Origin: Halomonas sp.
Lineage (GTDB): Bacteria; Pseudomonadota; Gammaproteobacteria; Pseudomonadales; Halomonadaceae
DNA: 64,000 nucleotides
Direction: 5' to 3'
Assembly: GCF_017983445.1 (NCBI RefSeq)
Contig: NZ_JAGOBJ010000005.1
Span: 280,585-344,584 of the forward strand
Shown here: positions 8,163 to 16,079 of the stretch, in pieces
Layout of the letters: every line of letters begins with the position of its first letter
Numbering within the stretch: the first letter of the stretch is position 1
Made by a program: the position numbers and the translations under genes
The notes under the pieces: model-generated
Databases searched by the model: none
What the model saw: the letters and a program-made list of their open reading frames with translations, nothing else
What the model was told of the DNA's origin: nothing

Positions 8163-9248
8163 ATGGCGTTTCTCGATAAACCACCAACGCAAACCACTCT
8201 TCATAAAGGGCGTGGGGCAACTTATGATCCGCACAACCGCTTTGCGCCAACCCACAGTGTGGCGGAGGACGATGGCTGGTGGCGAGAAGAAGCCTCCACT
8301 ACGCTGGTCACGGAAGTACGCGAAGAAACCAGTAAAAGCGCGCTCTCATGGAATAAATCGCCCGATCTTCCTTTTGACCGCTCACTGAACCCTTACCGTG
8401 GCTGTGAGCACGGCTGTGTTTACTGTTACGCCCGGCCCTCCCATGCCTACTGGGATCTATCGCCGGGGCTTGATTTTGAAACCAAGTTGATTGCTCGAAA
8501 CGGTTTGGTGGAGCGTTTGAGCGAAGAGTTTTGCAAGCCGGGCTATGTCTGCCGCCCTATCAACCTCTCGGGCAATACCGATTGCTACCAACCGTTGGAA
8601 GCCAAGCGCCAGTTAACGCGTCAACTGCTTGAGCTTTTGTTGGCATGCCGCCACCCGGTCACTATCGTGACCAAAAGCACCCTGGTACTGCGAGATATTG
8701 ATCTGCTGGCTGAAATGGCGGAACACCGATTGGTGCGTGTGTTTGTTAGCCTGACCAGCCTGGATGCCAATATGAAGCGCACCCTGGAACCCCGAGCGGC
8801 CTCTCCTCAGGCACGCTTAAAAGTCATCCGCGAGCTTAATACCGCAGGCATTCCTGTGGGCACACTGGTTAGCCCCATTATTCCAGGGCTTACTGACCAT
8901 GAAATAGAGCGCATTCTGGAAGCTGCCAGCCGCGCAGGCGCACGAACGGCCACCTGGATGTTGCTACGCCTACCCCATGAGGTAGCGCCGCTTTTTGAAG
9001 CATGGCTTGAAGCTCACTACCCTGAGCGAGCAGCGAAAGTGATGAGCCTGATGCGCCAATGCCGAGGCGGGAAGGCCTATGATGCCCAGTTTGGCAAACG
9101 CTTTCGCGGTGAAGGAATTTTTGCCGATATGATCGCCCAGCGCTTTAATCGCGCCAGCCGTCAGTGGAATTTCCAGGCACGCACCGAGCAGGGGCTGAAT
9201 ACCCGAGACTTTCGACCACCCCATGCCCAAGGGGATCTCTTTTATTAG
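8163..9248 (+). CDS. Radical SAM protein, SplB-like (PA0069 family)
   Basis: The radical-SAM cluster motif CEHGCVYCYA (CxxxCxxC) is at about residues 80-88. It is followed by ARPSHAYWDLSPGLDFETK, which is typical of the PA0069/Rv2578c group related to spore photoproduct lyase. These proteins bind a 4Fe-4S cluster and SAM; the substrate is not established in general. An in-frame ATG lies upstream at 8001, but the ATG at 8163 follows a GAGGCAG ribosome site and gives a family-like 361-aa protein that starts MAFLDKPPTQTTLHKGRG, so I chose it. It is monocistronic and convergent with the next gene. Confidence 0.88.
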   Translation: MAFLDKPPTQTTLHKGRGATYDPHNRFAPTHSVAEDDGWWREEASTTLVTEVREETSKSALSWNKSPDLPFDRSLNPYRGCEHGCVYCYARPSHAYWDLSPGLDFETKLIARNGLVERLSEEFCKPGYVCRPINLSGNTDCYQPLEAKRQLTRQLLELLLACRHPVTIVTKSTLVLRDIDLLAEMAEHRLVRVFVSLTSLDANMKRTLEPRAASPQARLKVIRELNTAGIPVGTLVSPIIPGLTDHEIERILEAASRAGARTATWMLLRLPHEVAPLFEAWLEAHYPERAAKVMSLMRQCRGGKAYDAQFGKRFRGEGIFADMIAQRFNRASRQWNFQARTEQGLNTRDFRPPHAQGDLFY

Positions 9249-9343
9249 TGGCTATAGAAAAGCATCTGCCAAGTCTTCCCAGGAGAGAAAGTACTCAGCA
9301 AATGCTTAAAGAGTGATGGTTAACAGCTTGCTTTATGCAAATA

Positions 9344-9574
9344 CTATTTGCGCCGGTCGCGTAGCTCGTTAAGTACCAGTGCGAAAAAACCTCGAATCTC
9401 GTCTAACTTCGGGCGCGCCTCTTCAATTAGCGTATCGAAAGGCTCTAGCTCACGCTCCTGGGCTTCTCTTTCAGCCAGCTCATCTCTTATTTCTTCAATA
9501 AGCTCAGCTGAATCATCCAGCATAGACTTAAGCTCAGCGGTCGATGTCGAAACGATCTTGTGTTGAGTGGTCAT
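9344..9574 (-). CDS. Small acidic coiled-coil protein downstream of Na/Pi symporter
   Basis: This 76-aa, highly charged protein is predicted to be almost wholly helical (for example ELIEEIRDELAEREAQERE). It has no signal peptide and no membrane segment, so it should be cytoplasmic. It begins 10 nt after the stop of the Na/Pi symporter gene, so the two are probably one operon. Many symporters of this family carry a fused C-terminal PhoU-like helical domain that this one lacks, so a helical accessory role is possible (inference). I do not recognise the family. Confidence 0.65.
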   Translation of the reverse strand: MTTQHKIVSTSTAELKSMLDDSAELIEEIRDELAEREAQERELEPFDTLIEEARPKLDEIRGFFALVLNELRDRRK

Positions 9575-9584
9575 GGGTTTTACC

Positions 9585-10772
9585 TCAAAGCAGCGTAGTG
9601 AACGCGATCAGGATGGCCGGTATTAATATAAATACACCTAATACCCAAGCGGCCGCCAAGGCCTTTCTCTCCGAAGCCACACGGCCTAACCATTCAGCGC
9701 CTTTAACAGGTAGCGGGCGAAGAAACGGCAGCCCAAAGATCACCAGCACCGCGAAGCAGTTAAACATCAAGTGAACCAGCGCAATCTCGAGGGCAAGTAT
9801 GGCCGTTGCTCCGGTAATCGCGGTGGCGGCAAGCAGCGCTGTAAACGTTGTGCCGATGTTCGTGCCCAATGTAAATGGATAAATCTGGCGTAACGAGAAT
9901 GCACCTGAACCCGCCAACGGCACCATCAAACTTGTAGTAGTGGAAGAAGATTGGACTAAAAACGTAACCATGGCGCCGGAGGCAATCCCGGTGACGGGGC
10001 CGCGTCCAATGGCATTATGCATAATGTTTTTTGCCCGCCCGACCATCAGTGTTCTAAGCAGCGTTCCAATGTAGCGAATCGCTAAAAAGATGACGACGAT
10101 GCCAAAAATAATCATGGCCACTCCACCGGCCATAGTTGGCAGGTTCATGGCCACACTTTCAACCGAAGAAGTAATCGGTTTTGTTGCCATACCGACAATA
10201 TTGATACTCCCCATGGAAAGATCGGCGTCGCCGTAAAACAGAAATGCCGTAGCATGCGCTAGCTTTTCCAGGGGATGAAAGATAAGTTCGATAGGCAGGA
10301 AAATAGCGACCGCCAGCAAATTAAAAAAGTCATGTACCGTTGCTGCGGAAAACGCGCGCCGAAACTCGGCTTTATCGCGCACATGACCAAGGCTTACCAG
10401 CGTATTGGTGACCGTTGTGCCGATATTCGCGCCCATGATCATGGGCACCGCGGTGGCAACCGGCAGCCCACCGGCTACGAACGCTACAATAACTGAAGTA
10501 ACGGTAGAAGAAGACTGAATCAATGCCGTGGCGACAATCCCGATCATAAGTCCAACAAAAGGATTGGTCGCAAACTCAAACAGCTGCTGGGCGTGATCAC
10601 CGGCGGCAATTTTAAACCCATTGCCAATAATCGATACTGCACAAATCAGGAAATACACCAGCAAGGCAAGCGTAAGCCACTGCCTTAGCGTGCCTTTGCG
10701 GTTTACCTTTACCCTCCCCCTCTGGCTACTAGGTAACACCTCTTGCACAGCACTATTAATAGGTTCGGCCAT
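9585..10772 (-). CDS. Na/Pi cotransporter family protein
   Basis: This 395-aa membrane protein has the two inverted repeats of the NptA/Na-Pi cotransporter family, each with a QSSS motif: ALIQSSSTVTSVIVAFVAGG near residue 90 and FLVQSSSTTTSLMVPLAGSG near 270. Both are followed by NIGTT (GANIGTTVTN and GTNIGTTFTA). It should import phosphate with sodium across the inner membrane. There is no PhoU-type C-terminal domain. It lies near the secreted phosphatase gene at 6.5-7.9 kb, but a plus-strand gene separates them. Confidence 0.92.
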   Translation of the reverse strand: MAEPINSAVQEVLPSSQRGRVKVNRKGTLRQWLTLALLVYFLICAVSIIGNGFKIAAGDHAQQLFEFATNPFVGLMIGIVATALIQSSSTVTSVIVAFVAGGLPVATAVPMIMGANIGTTVTNTLVSLGHVRDKAEFRRAFSAATVHDFFNLLAVAIFLPIELIFHPLEKLAHATAFLFYGDADLSMGSINIVGMATKPITSSVESVAMNLPTMAGGVAMIIFGIVVIFLAIRYIGTLLRTLMVGRAKNIMHNAIGRGPVTGIASGAMVTFLVQSSSTTTSLMVPLAGSGAFSLRQIYPFTLGTNIGTTFTALLAATAITGATAILALEIALVHLMFNCFAVLVIFGLPFLRPLPVKGAEWLGRVASERKALAAAWVLGVFILIPAILIAFTTLL

Positions 10773-10905
10773 TTTGTCACACCCTCTTGGAAGGAAGAAC
10801 GCCCTGATGCCAAGCTACTCCTTCAAAGAATGGCGGTTATAGGTGACACAGGCGTGACAGCTGCGTGGCACTATGGTGTTAGGACGAATAATGGCGGCTA
10901 AGCGA

Positions 10906-10934
10906 GAATGCCGCTCATTCCTGAAGCGGCATTC
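10906..10934 (-). terminator. Hairpin after tyrS
   Basis: GAATGCCGCT (10906-10915) pairs exactly with AGCGGCATTC (10925-10934) around a 9-base loop, 10 bases past the tyrS stop. There is no long U-tract, so strength is uncertain. Confidence 0.55.
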
Positions 10935-10943
10935 CACATATAG

Positions 10944-12209
10944 CTACCCGCGCTTGAACAGACGAAAGTGCTTTTTACCTTTTTGCACGATCCAGTATTG
11001 ATCGAAAAGCGCAAACGCCTGGCTAAGCGGTCCTTGCTCGGCGCGTTCGCCATTAATGCGCACGGCGTTCTGGTCAATCAATTCACGGGCCTGGCGCTTG
11101 GATGAGGCGAGCTCGCTTGCCACCATGGCCTCTTCCAGGGTCTGCTCAAACGCTACGTCCTGGCAGCGCAGCCCATCGAGTTCAAGCTGCTGTAGCTCGC
11201 TGCGAGAGAGAGCAGCCACTTCACCACTGAACAGCGCTTGGGAAATGCGCTGGGCGGCCGCCAGCCCCTCCTCGCCATGCACAAAGCGGGTAATGGTTTC
11301 GGCAAGCACGCGTTGCGCCTGAGGCTTGCCAGAGGCCTGCTTGTCTGCTGCTTCAATTGCGTCGATTTCATCGCAATCGATAAACGTGTAGTAGCGTAAA
11401 AAGCGGTAAACATCGGCATCATCTGTATTCAGCCAGAACTGATAAAACTGATAGGACGAGGTCTGTTCTGGGTCGAGCCATACCGTACCGCTTTCCGTTT
11501 TACCAAACTTGGTACCGTTGGATTTAGTAATTAACGGCAGCGTCATGCCGAATACCTGCTCGCCGTTCAGGCGGCGAGTGAGGTCGATACCACTAACGAT
11601 ATTGCCCCACTGGTCGTTGCCACCCACTTGTAGCCGGCAGCCCAACGTCTTGTTGAGGTGGGCAAAATCATAGGATTGCAGCAGCGCATAGCTAAATTCA
11701 GTAAATGACATGCCTTGGTCAGGCCGCTCAAGGCGCTGACGAACGGATTCCCGGTTAATCATGGCGTTCATTGAGAAGTGTTTGCCCACATCGCGAAAGA
11801 AGTCGATCACGTTGATCTGGCCGATCCACTCTGCGTTATTAACGGCTTTCAAAGGCGCGTCGAGGTGAGGAGCCATCAACCAATAAATCTGTTCTCTTAG
11901 GGCGTTAACCCAGCCCTCAACCGTTTCGGGTGAGTTAAGCAAACGCTCAGTCGCTTTGAAACTAGGATCGCCAATCATGCCGGTGGCGCCGCCTACCAGT
12001 GCCACACCATGATGCCCCGCATCCTGAAAGCGTTTGAGCATCAATAAGGGCACCAAATGGCCGATATGCAGGCTACCCGCCGTGGGGTCGAAACCGCAGT
12101 AAACGGTCTGCGGTGACTCAAGCAGAGCCTGAAGTTCATCCAGGTGAGTTGTCTGCGCAATCAAGCCACGCCGTTCAAGGTCGTGAAGCAATGCCTGTGC
12201 GGTCATCAT
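10944..12209 (-). CDS. tyrS: Tyrosyl-tRNA synthetase
   Basis: Class I aminoacyl-tRNA synthetase that charges tRNA-Tyr. The HIGH signature is in [10 protein letters not shown] near residue 46, the KMSKS-type loop is KFGKTESG near 236, [12 protein letters not shown] and GGNDQWGNI are tyrosine-site segments, and an S4 RNA-binding domain closes the C-terminus ([18 protein letters not shown]). A longer start at 12227 exists, but only the ATG at 12209 has a ribosome site (AAGG, 5 nt spacing), giving 421 aa and the typical [15 protein letters not shown] beginning. It appears to be a single-gene unit with a terminator hairpin. Confidence 0.96.
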   Translation of the reverse strand: MMTAQALLHDLERRGLIAQTTHLDELQALLESPQTVYCGFDPTAGSLHIGHLVPLLMLKRFQDAGHHGVALVGGATGMIGDPSFKATERLLNSPETVEGWVNALREQIYWLMAPHLDAPLKAVNNAEWIGQINVIDFFRDVGKHFSMNAMINRESVRQRLERPDQGMSFTEFSYALLQSYDFAHLNKTLGCRLQVGGNDQWGNIVSGIDLTRRLNGEQVFGMTLPLITKSNGTKFGKTESGTVWLDPEQTSSYQFYQFWLNTDDADVYRFLRYYTFIDCDEIDAIEAADKQASGKPQAQRVLAETITRFVHGEEGLAAAQRISQALFSGEVAALSRSELQQLELDGLRCQDVAFEQTLEEAMVASELASSKRQARELIDQNAVRINGERAEQGPLSQAFALFDQYWIVQKGKKHFRLFKRG

Positions 12210-12272
12210 GTTCGCCTTTATAGCCATTAGAAAAGATGGCCATAGGCTAAAAGTTAGCGGCGCAATCAGCGA

Positions 12273-12288
12273 TATCCCTAAAGGGATA
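12273..12288. terminator. Short hairpin between the LuxR-type gene and tyrS
   Basis: TATCCC, TAAA, GGGATA is a perfect 6-bp hairpin just after the LuxR-type gene (minus strand). There is no U-tract, so this is a weak terminator candidate. Confidence 0.3.
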
Positions 12289-12292
12289 GAAA

Positions 12293-13105
12293 TCAGGATT
12301 GGGTAACGGGCGGTGCGGTAATGGCATGATTGATAAACAGGCCAAAGAGCTCGCTTAACGACGCCACACCCAGCTGGGCGTAAATTCGTTTGCGGTGATT
12401 TTTGACCGTACCTTGGGTGATCTGCAGGCGCTCGGCAATCTCTTCGGAATCCAGGCCCTGCACCATCAAGGCAGCCACCTGCTGTTCACGGCGGGTTAAA
12501 TGCACCTGTCCAAAGCTGCCAATGGCCTGGCGAATGTGCTGGCTAATCGGCTGATTGAGCTGCAAAGGCTCAGAAAGATGCAGCGGATTATTGCCCCACT
12601 GTTTGCGGCACAGCGCGGCCAGCAATTCAATATACGGCTCAAGGGAGTGGGCATCGGAGGAAGAGAACCCGTCACTATCCGCTAGCAACCCCAGATAAAT
12701 AACAATCCAGCGGGCATCATCCAGACGAATGGCGAGACAAAGTTCATCCTGCCAGCCGGTTCGCTGATAGAAGTCGCTGGCGTATTCGTTATACCCGGCA
12801 GGCGGTACCACATCGGCCATACGCAGCACACCCTGGCGCGGTGCTTGGTCAAGCGCTACCAGAAAAGGGTCCTGCTGGTAGTCCTGCAGCAAGTAGCGCT
12901 GAAAAAGCAGCTCACGGCGATCGGGAATGGAATCGAACAGGTAGATAGGGTGTTTGTTAGGCCGGTACCCAATGACCACCGCACAGTCAAAGGGGATAAT
13001 GGTTTTGAGCAGCGCCGTTAGCCGTGAGGTGAAACTCACCGTGTGCAGCGCATCAATCGTCTGCGTTAACGCATGCGGCATGGCGTCTTTAAAGAGAGTA
13101 GGCAT
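12293..13105 (-). CDS. LuxR family transcriptional regulator
   Basis: This 270-aa protein has a C-terminal LuxR/GerE helix-turn-helix at about residues 200-260, beginning [20 protein letters not shown] and continuing [19 protein letters not shown]. There is no phospho-acceptor receiver domain. The N-terminal 190 residues look like a GAF/autoinducer-type sensory domain ([20 protein letters not shown]), but I cannot name the signal. It is divergent from the small winged-helix gene at 13190, and the 84-bp spacer must hold both promoters. Confidence 0.88.
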   Translation of the reverse strand: MPTLFKDAMPHALTQTIDALHTVSFTSRLTALLKTIIPFDCAVVIGYRPNKHPIYLFDSIPDRRELLFQRYLLQDYQQDPFLVALDQAPRQGVLRMADVVPPAGYNEYASDFYQRTGWQDELCLAIRLDDARWIVIYLGLLADSDGFSSSDAHSLEPYIELLAALCRKQWGNNPLHLSEPLQLNQPISQHIRQAIGSFGQVHLTRREQQVAALMVQGLDSEEIAERLQITQGTVKNHRKRIYAQLGVASLSELFGLFINHAITAPPVTQS

Positions 13106-13189
13106 ACGTATTAAACGGTGGCTGTGGCAGAGGACGTTCAGTATGCTTTAGTCCGCGCTCATTTATAAGGCAATCACGCGGTAGATTTT

Positions 13190-13501
13190 ATGACCGATTC
13201 TCTCAGCAAGACAAAATCCAGCTTCTATCGCCGTCTTTACGTGGCTTATCTGATCGACCACGGCGTATCGAGCGTTCCTGCGCTCGTGAGCACCTGCGGC
13301 ATGCCGCGTCGTACCGCTCAGGATACCATCGCATCCCTTGCCGAGCTGGATATTGAATGCCAGTTTCAACCCACCCAGGGTGAGCGCCATAACAGCGGTG
13401 AATACCAGATTATTAGCTGGGGCCCTATTGATCCTGTCTGGGTCAAGAAGCAAGCAAAACTACTCGCAGAGGCGCTTGACTACCCCGTACTCCCTTCTTG
13501 A
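13190..13501 (+). CDS. Small winged-helix DNA-binding protein
   Basis: The 103-aa protein looks like a single winged-helix domain: VAYLIDHGVSSVPALVSTCG then MPRRTAQDTIASLAELDIEC forms a helix-turn-helix, followed by a strand-rich wing. It matches small winged-helix proteins found in Halomonas and Pseudomonas relatives. Targets are unknown. The ribosome site is weak. It converges with the P-type ATPase gene, with only 22 bp between the stop codons and no terminator seen. Confidence 0.7.
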   Translation: MTDSLSKTKSSFYRRLYVAYLIDHGVSSVPALVSTCGMPRRTAQDTIASLAELDIECQFQPTQGERHNSGEYQIISWGPIDPVWVKKQAKLLAEALDYPVLPS

Positions 13502-13523
13502 TTTGGCCGGTTGACTCGGCAGA

Positions 13524-15710
13524 TCAGTCGCGCCAGGCAAGCCGTGCGGCATTCAGCGTAACGCTTAATGAACTGGCTACCATGGCCAATACCGCCACCA
13601 ACGGCGGAATGGCCATGATGATGACAAGCCCCAGTGCCAGCGTGTTATACACCGCTGAAAGGGTCAAGTTCTGAACCATTACGCGGCGGGTAGCGCGCGC
13701 GGTGACAAGGCCCGTCACCAAACTTGCAATGCCAGGTTTTAACAGGTGCGCGGCGGCGCCTTCTCGGGCAGCGTTACTGGCGTTAAAGGGCGCCATGCCG
13801 ACATCGGCGGCGGCCAGGCTTAAAGTATCATTGACCCCATCGCCGACAAACAGTGTGGGAGCAGGCAACCCTTGCACCAAGCGTGCTTTTGCTTCTGGCG
13901 AGCGCTCGGCATAGCAGGCTTCAACGGGCAACCCCAGCTGCTCGGCAGCGGCATACACCGCGCTAGGCCGGTCGCCGCTGAGCATGACCACCCAATAGTT
14001 AGCCTGCAAGGCGTGAACGCTCTGCGCCATATCTTCCAAAAGGGCATCCTCTAGATAGAAGCTGCCTAACCAGCCTTCTGTATCCGCGAGCAGCACTTCT
14101 GACGCGGATGGTCTTGAAGCACTGGCTGCCTGAAGCGGTAGCTCGATGCGCTGGCTTTCAAAAAAACGTTGGCTACCCAGCCAAATATCGCCTTTTCCAG
14201 GCAAGCGAAGATGTACACCCTGACCCGGCATATCCTGTATCACGTTGGCATTTATAGCCTTGGATTCCTCTGAGCGCGCCCAGCGCGTCAATGCCTGAGC
14301 CAGCGGGTGCTGGCTATTAGAGGCGGCTTGGTACAGCGTGGTTTTAAGTGCTGGCTCTGACACTCCCTCTCGGCTTGTCCAATCCACGAGTGAAGGCTCG
14401 CCCTGGGTAAGCGTGCCGGTTTTATCCAGCGCAATCGCCTGAATTTTAGCCAGCGTTTCAAGCGCTGCCGGGTCGCGTAATGCAATGCCCTGCTGAATCA
14501 GTTGCCCACTCCCCGCCAAGCTTGCCAAAGGGACGGCAAGCCCAACGGCGCACGGGCACGCAACTACCAGTACTGATAGTGCGCGCACAGCGGCTTCTTC
14601 AATACCCAGTCCTAGCAACAAACCCGCTGGAAAGGCGGCAACCCCGAGCAACAAAGCCACAGGGCTTAACCAGGCGGCAAAGCGGTCGGCGAGTTTTTGA
14701 AGCTCACCCTTCTGGGCCTGGTAATGGCGCATCTGTTCGCGCAGGCGGTCCAGGCGGCGCTGGCCTAACGCCTGGGTCACGGTAATGACGACTTCGTCGC
14801 TACCGAGTAATCGACACCCGGCGTAGACTAGTTCCCCTCTGGAAAAATGCCGGGGCACACTTTCCCCCGTGAGCGATGCGGTATCCACCCAGGCAGCGCT
14901 TTCCAAAATGCCATCCAGTGCAATAAGCGTTTGAGGCGCAAGTTTTATCCGTACCCCTGGCTCAATCTCGGCTAATGGAACTACCCGCCACTGATCACAC
15001 TGCCATACCGCGGCTTCATTATTGGGTTGGGGCAAGGCATCGAGCGCCTTTAACCCCCGGTGGCGGCATAAGGTTTCGACCAGGCGCCCGCCAAGCAGCA
15101 GCACAATCAGCATCACGGCAGTGTCAAAATATACTTCTGCCGAACCGCGCCACAAAAGCCCGATGGAGACCACTACGGCGGCAAGCACTCCCAGGGTTAC
15201 CAGAACATCCATGCCCGGGCGCTTGGCGCGTAGCGTACGCAGGCCTGCCCGATAAAACGGCCAGCCAGCAAAGGTCACAACCGGAATAGAAAACGCTCCC
15301 GACACCCAGGCGACCACCCACTCAATTGTTGGGTTAGGCAACGCACCAGCATAAATCAGGATAGAGGCGAGCATTGTCCACATGCCAAATACCGAACCCA
15401 CCAGCAGGCGCAGGCTCAAATAGCGGCTTTCCTGCTCCAGACGCGCGTGCGCATCCGCATTGGGCTCAAGCTCGGTTAAGTGATAGCCCAGGCGCTTTAC
15501 TTTAGGGGCCAGGGCATCGAGTGCGATAGCCTCACTGCCCCCCTTTATCCAGAGCGTGGCGGTGGGGTAATGCACGCTGATATTCTCAACGCCTTTACGG
15601 TGGCTAAGCACTCCCTCTACGGCAAGCGCACAGCTTGTGCACCACATACCGTTTAGCGTGTAGAGCGCCTCGTTAACGCCGGGTTCGCCCGGTGCCGCTT
15701 GAGCTTCCAC
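13524..15710 (-). CDS. Heavy-metal (copper-type) P1B ATPase, probable cytochrome oxidase copper loader
   Basis: This 728-aa P-type ATPase has an N-terminal metal-binding domain (GMWCTSCALAVEGVL, CxxC), the membrane CPC ion-site motif in VVACPCAVGLAVPL, the phosphorylated Asp in ALDKTGTLTQGE, and the hinge VGDGVNDTLSLAAADVG. Copper-type CPC pumps move Cu(I) out of the cytoplasm; the FixI/CtpA/CopA2 subgroup supplies copper to haem-copper oxidases. The gene lies at the end of the ctaC-ctaD cluster, 9 nt after a small membrane-protein gene, which supports the oxidase-assembly role over general copper resistance (inference from context). Confidence 0.88.
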   Translation of the reverse strand: MEAQAAPGEPGVNEALYTLNGMWCTSCALAVEGVLSHRKGVENISVHYPTATLWIKGGSEAIALDALAPKVKRLGYHLTELEPNADAHARLEQESRYLSLRLLVGSVFGMWTMLASILIYAGALPNPTIEWVVAWVSGAFSIPVVTFAGWPFYRAGLRTLRAKRPGMDVLVTLGVLAAVVVSIGLLWRGSAEVYFDTAVMLIVLLLGGRLVETLCRHRGLKALDALPQPNNEAAVWQCDQWRVVPLAEIEPGVRIKLAPQTLIALDGILESAAWVDTASLTGESVPRHFSRGELVYAGCRLLGSDEVVITVTQALGQRRLDRLREQMRHYQAQKGELQKLADRFAAWLSPVALLLGVAAFPAGLLLGLGIEEAAVRALSVLVVACPCAVGLAVPLASLAGSGQLIQQGIALRDPAALETLAKIQAIALDKTGTLTQGEPSLVDWTSREGVSEPALKTTLYQAASNSQHPLAQALTRWARSEESKAINANVIQDMPGQGVHLRLPGKGDIWLGSQRFFESQRIELPLQAASASRPSASEVLLADTEGWLGSFYLEDALLEDMAQSVHALQANYWVVMLSGDRPSAVYAAAEQLGLPVEACYAERSPEAKARLVQGLPAPTLFVGDGVNDTLSLAAADVGMAPFNASNAAREGAAAHLLKPGIASLVTGLVTARATRRVMVQNLTLSAVYNTLALGLVIIMAIPPLVAVLAMVASSLSVTLNAARLAWRD

Positions 15711-15719
15711 GCTAACCCC

Positions 15720-16076
15720 TCATAAACAAGGCGGCAGACCCACCATTGGCCCGGCAACAAACATCACCCCTACTGCAGAAAACACATAAAGCCAGGCAGA
15801 AACGAACGCATTGAAGTGCTGCCGTCCTTTATGGTGCTTAGCCTCTTGAAAGCATCCCCAGGCAAGCCCTGCGAGCAGCAAAGCGGTCAGCAGACTCAAC
15901 AATAACAAGCTGATATTGATGGAAGTGAGTGCACCCTGCGCAGGGTCGGGCGGCGCTACGGCGCAGGCGACCGAAAGGCCGCCATATATCGCGATAAACC
16001 AGATACTCCAAAGCGTTAGCCCGCCGACAAAATGGCCCGGATGGGTGAGATGCAGACGCTGAATAATAGCTCTCAT
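15720..16076 (-). CDS. Small membrane protein of the cytochrome oxidase cluster
   Basis: This 118-aa protein has three strongly hydrophobic segments (about residues 18-40, 52-75 and 90-112), no signal peptide cleavage site and few charged residues. It lies 3 nt after ctaD and 9 nt before the copper ATPase gene, so it is clearly co-transcribed with the oxidase. The size and position suggest an oxidase small subunit (subunit IV-like) or assembly factor; the sequence itself does not prove either. I do not recognise a named family. Confidence 0.7.
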   Translation of the reverse strand: MRAIIQRLHLTHPGHFVGGLTLWSIWFIAIYGGLSVACAVAPPDPAQGALTSINISLLLLSLLTALLLAGLAWGCFQEAKHHKGRQHFNAFVSAWLYVFSAVGVMFVAGPMVGLPPCL

Positions 16077-16079
16077 GCT

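Noticed and set aside
13524-15710. P-type ATPase as a general copper-resistance pump
   Set aside because: Possible, but its place at the end of the ctaC-ctaD operon favours an oxidase-assembly role; kept as an alternative only.
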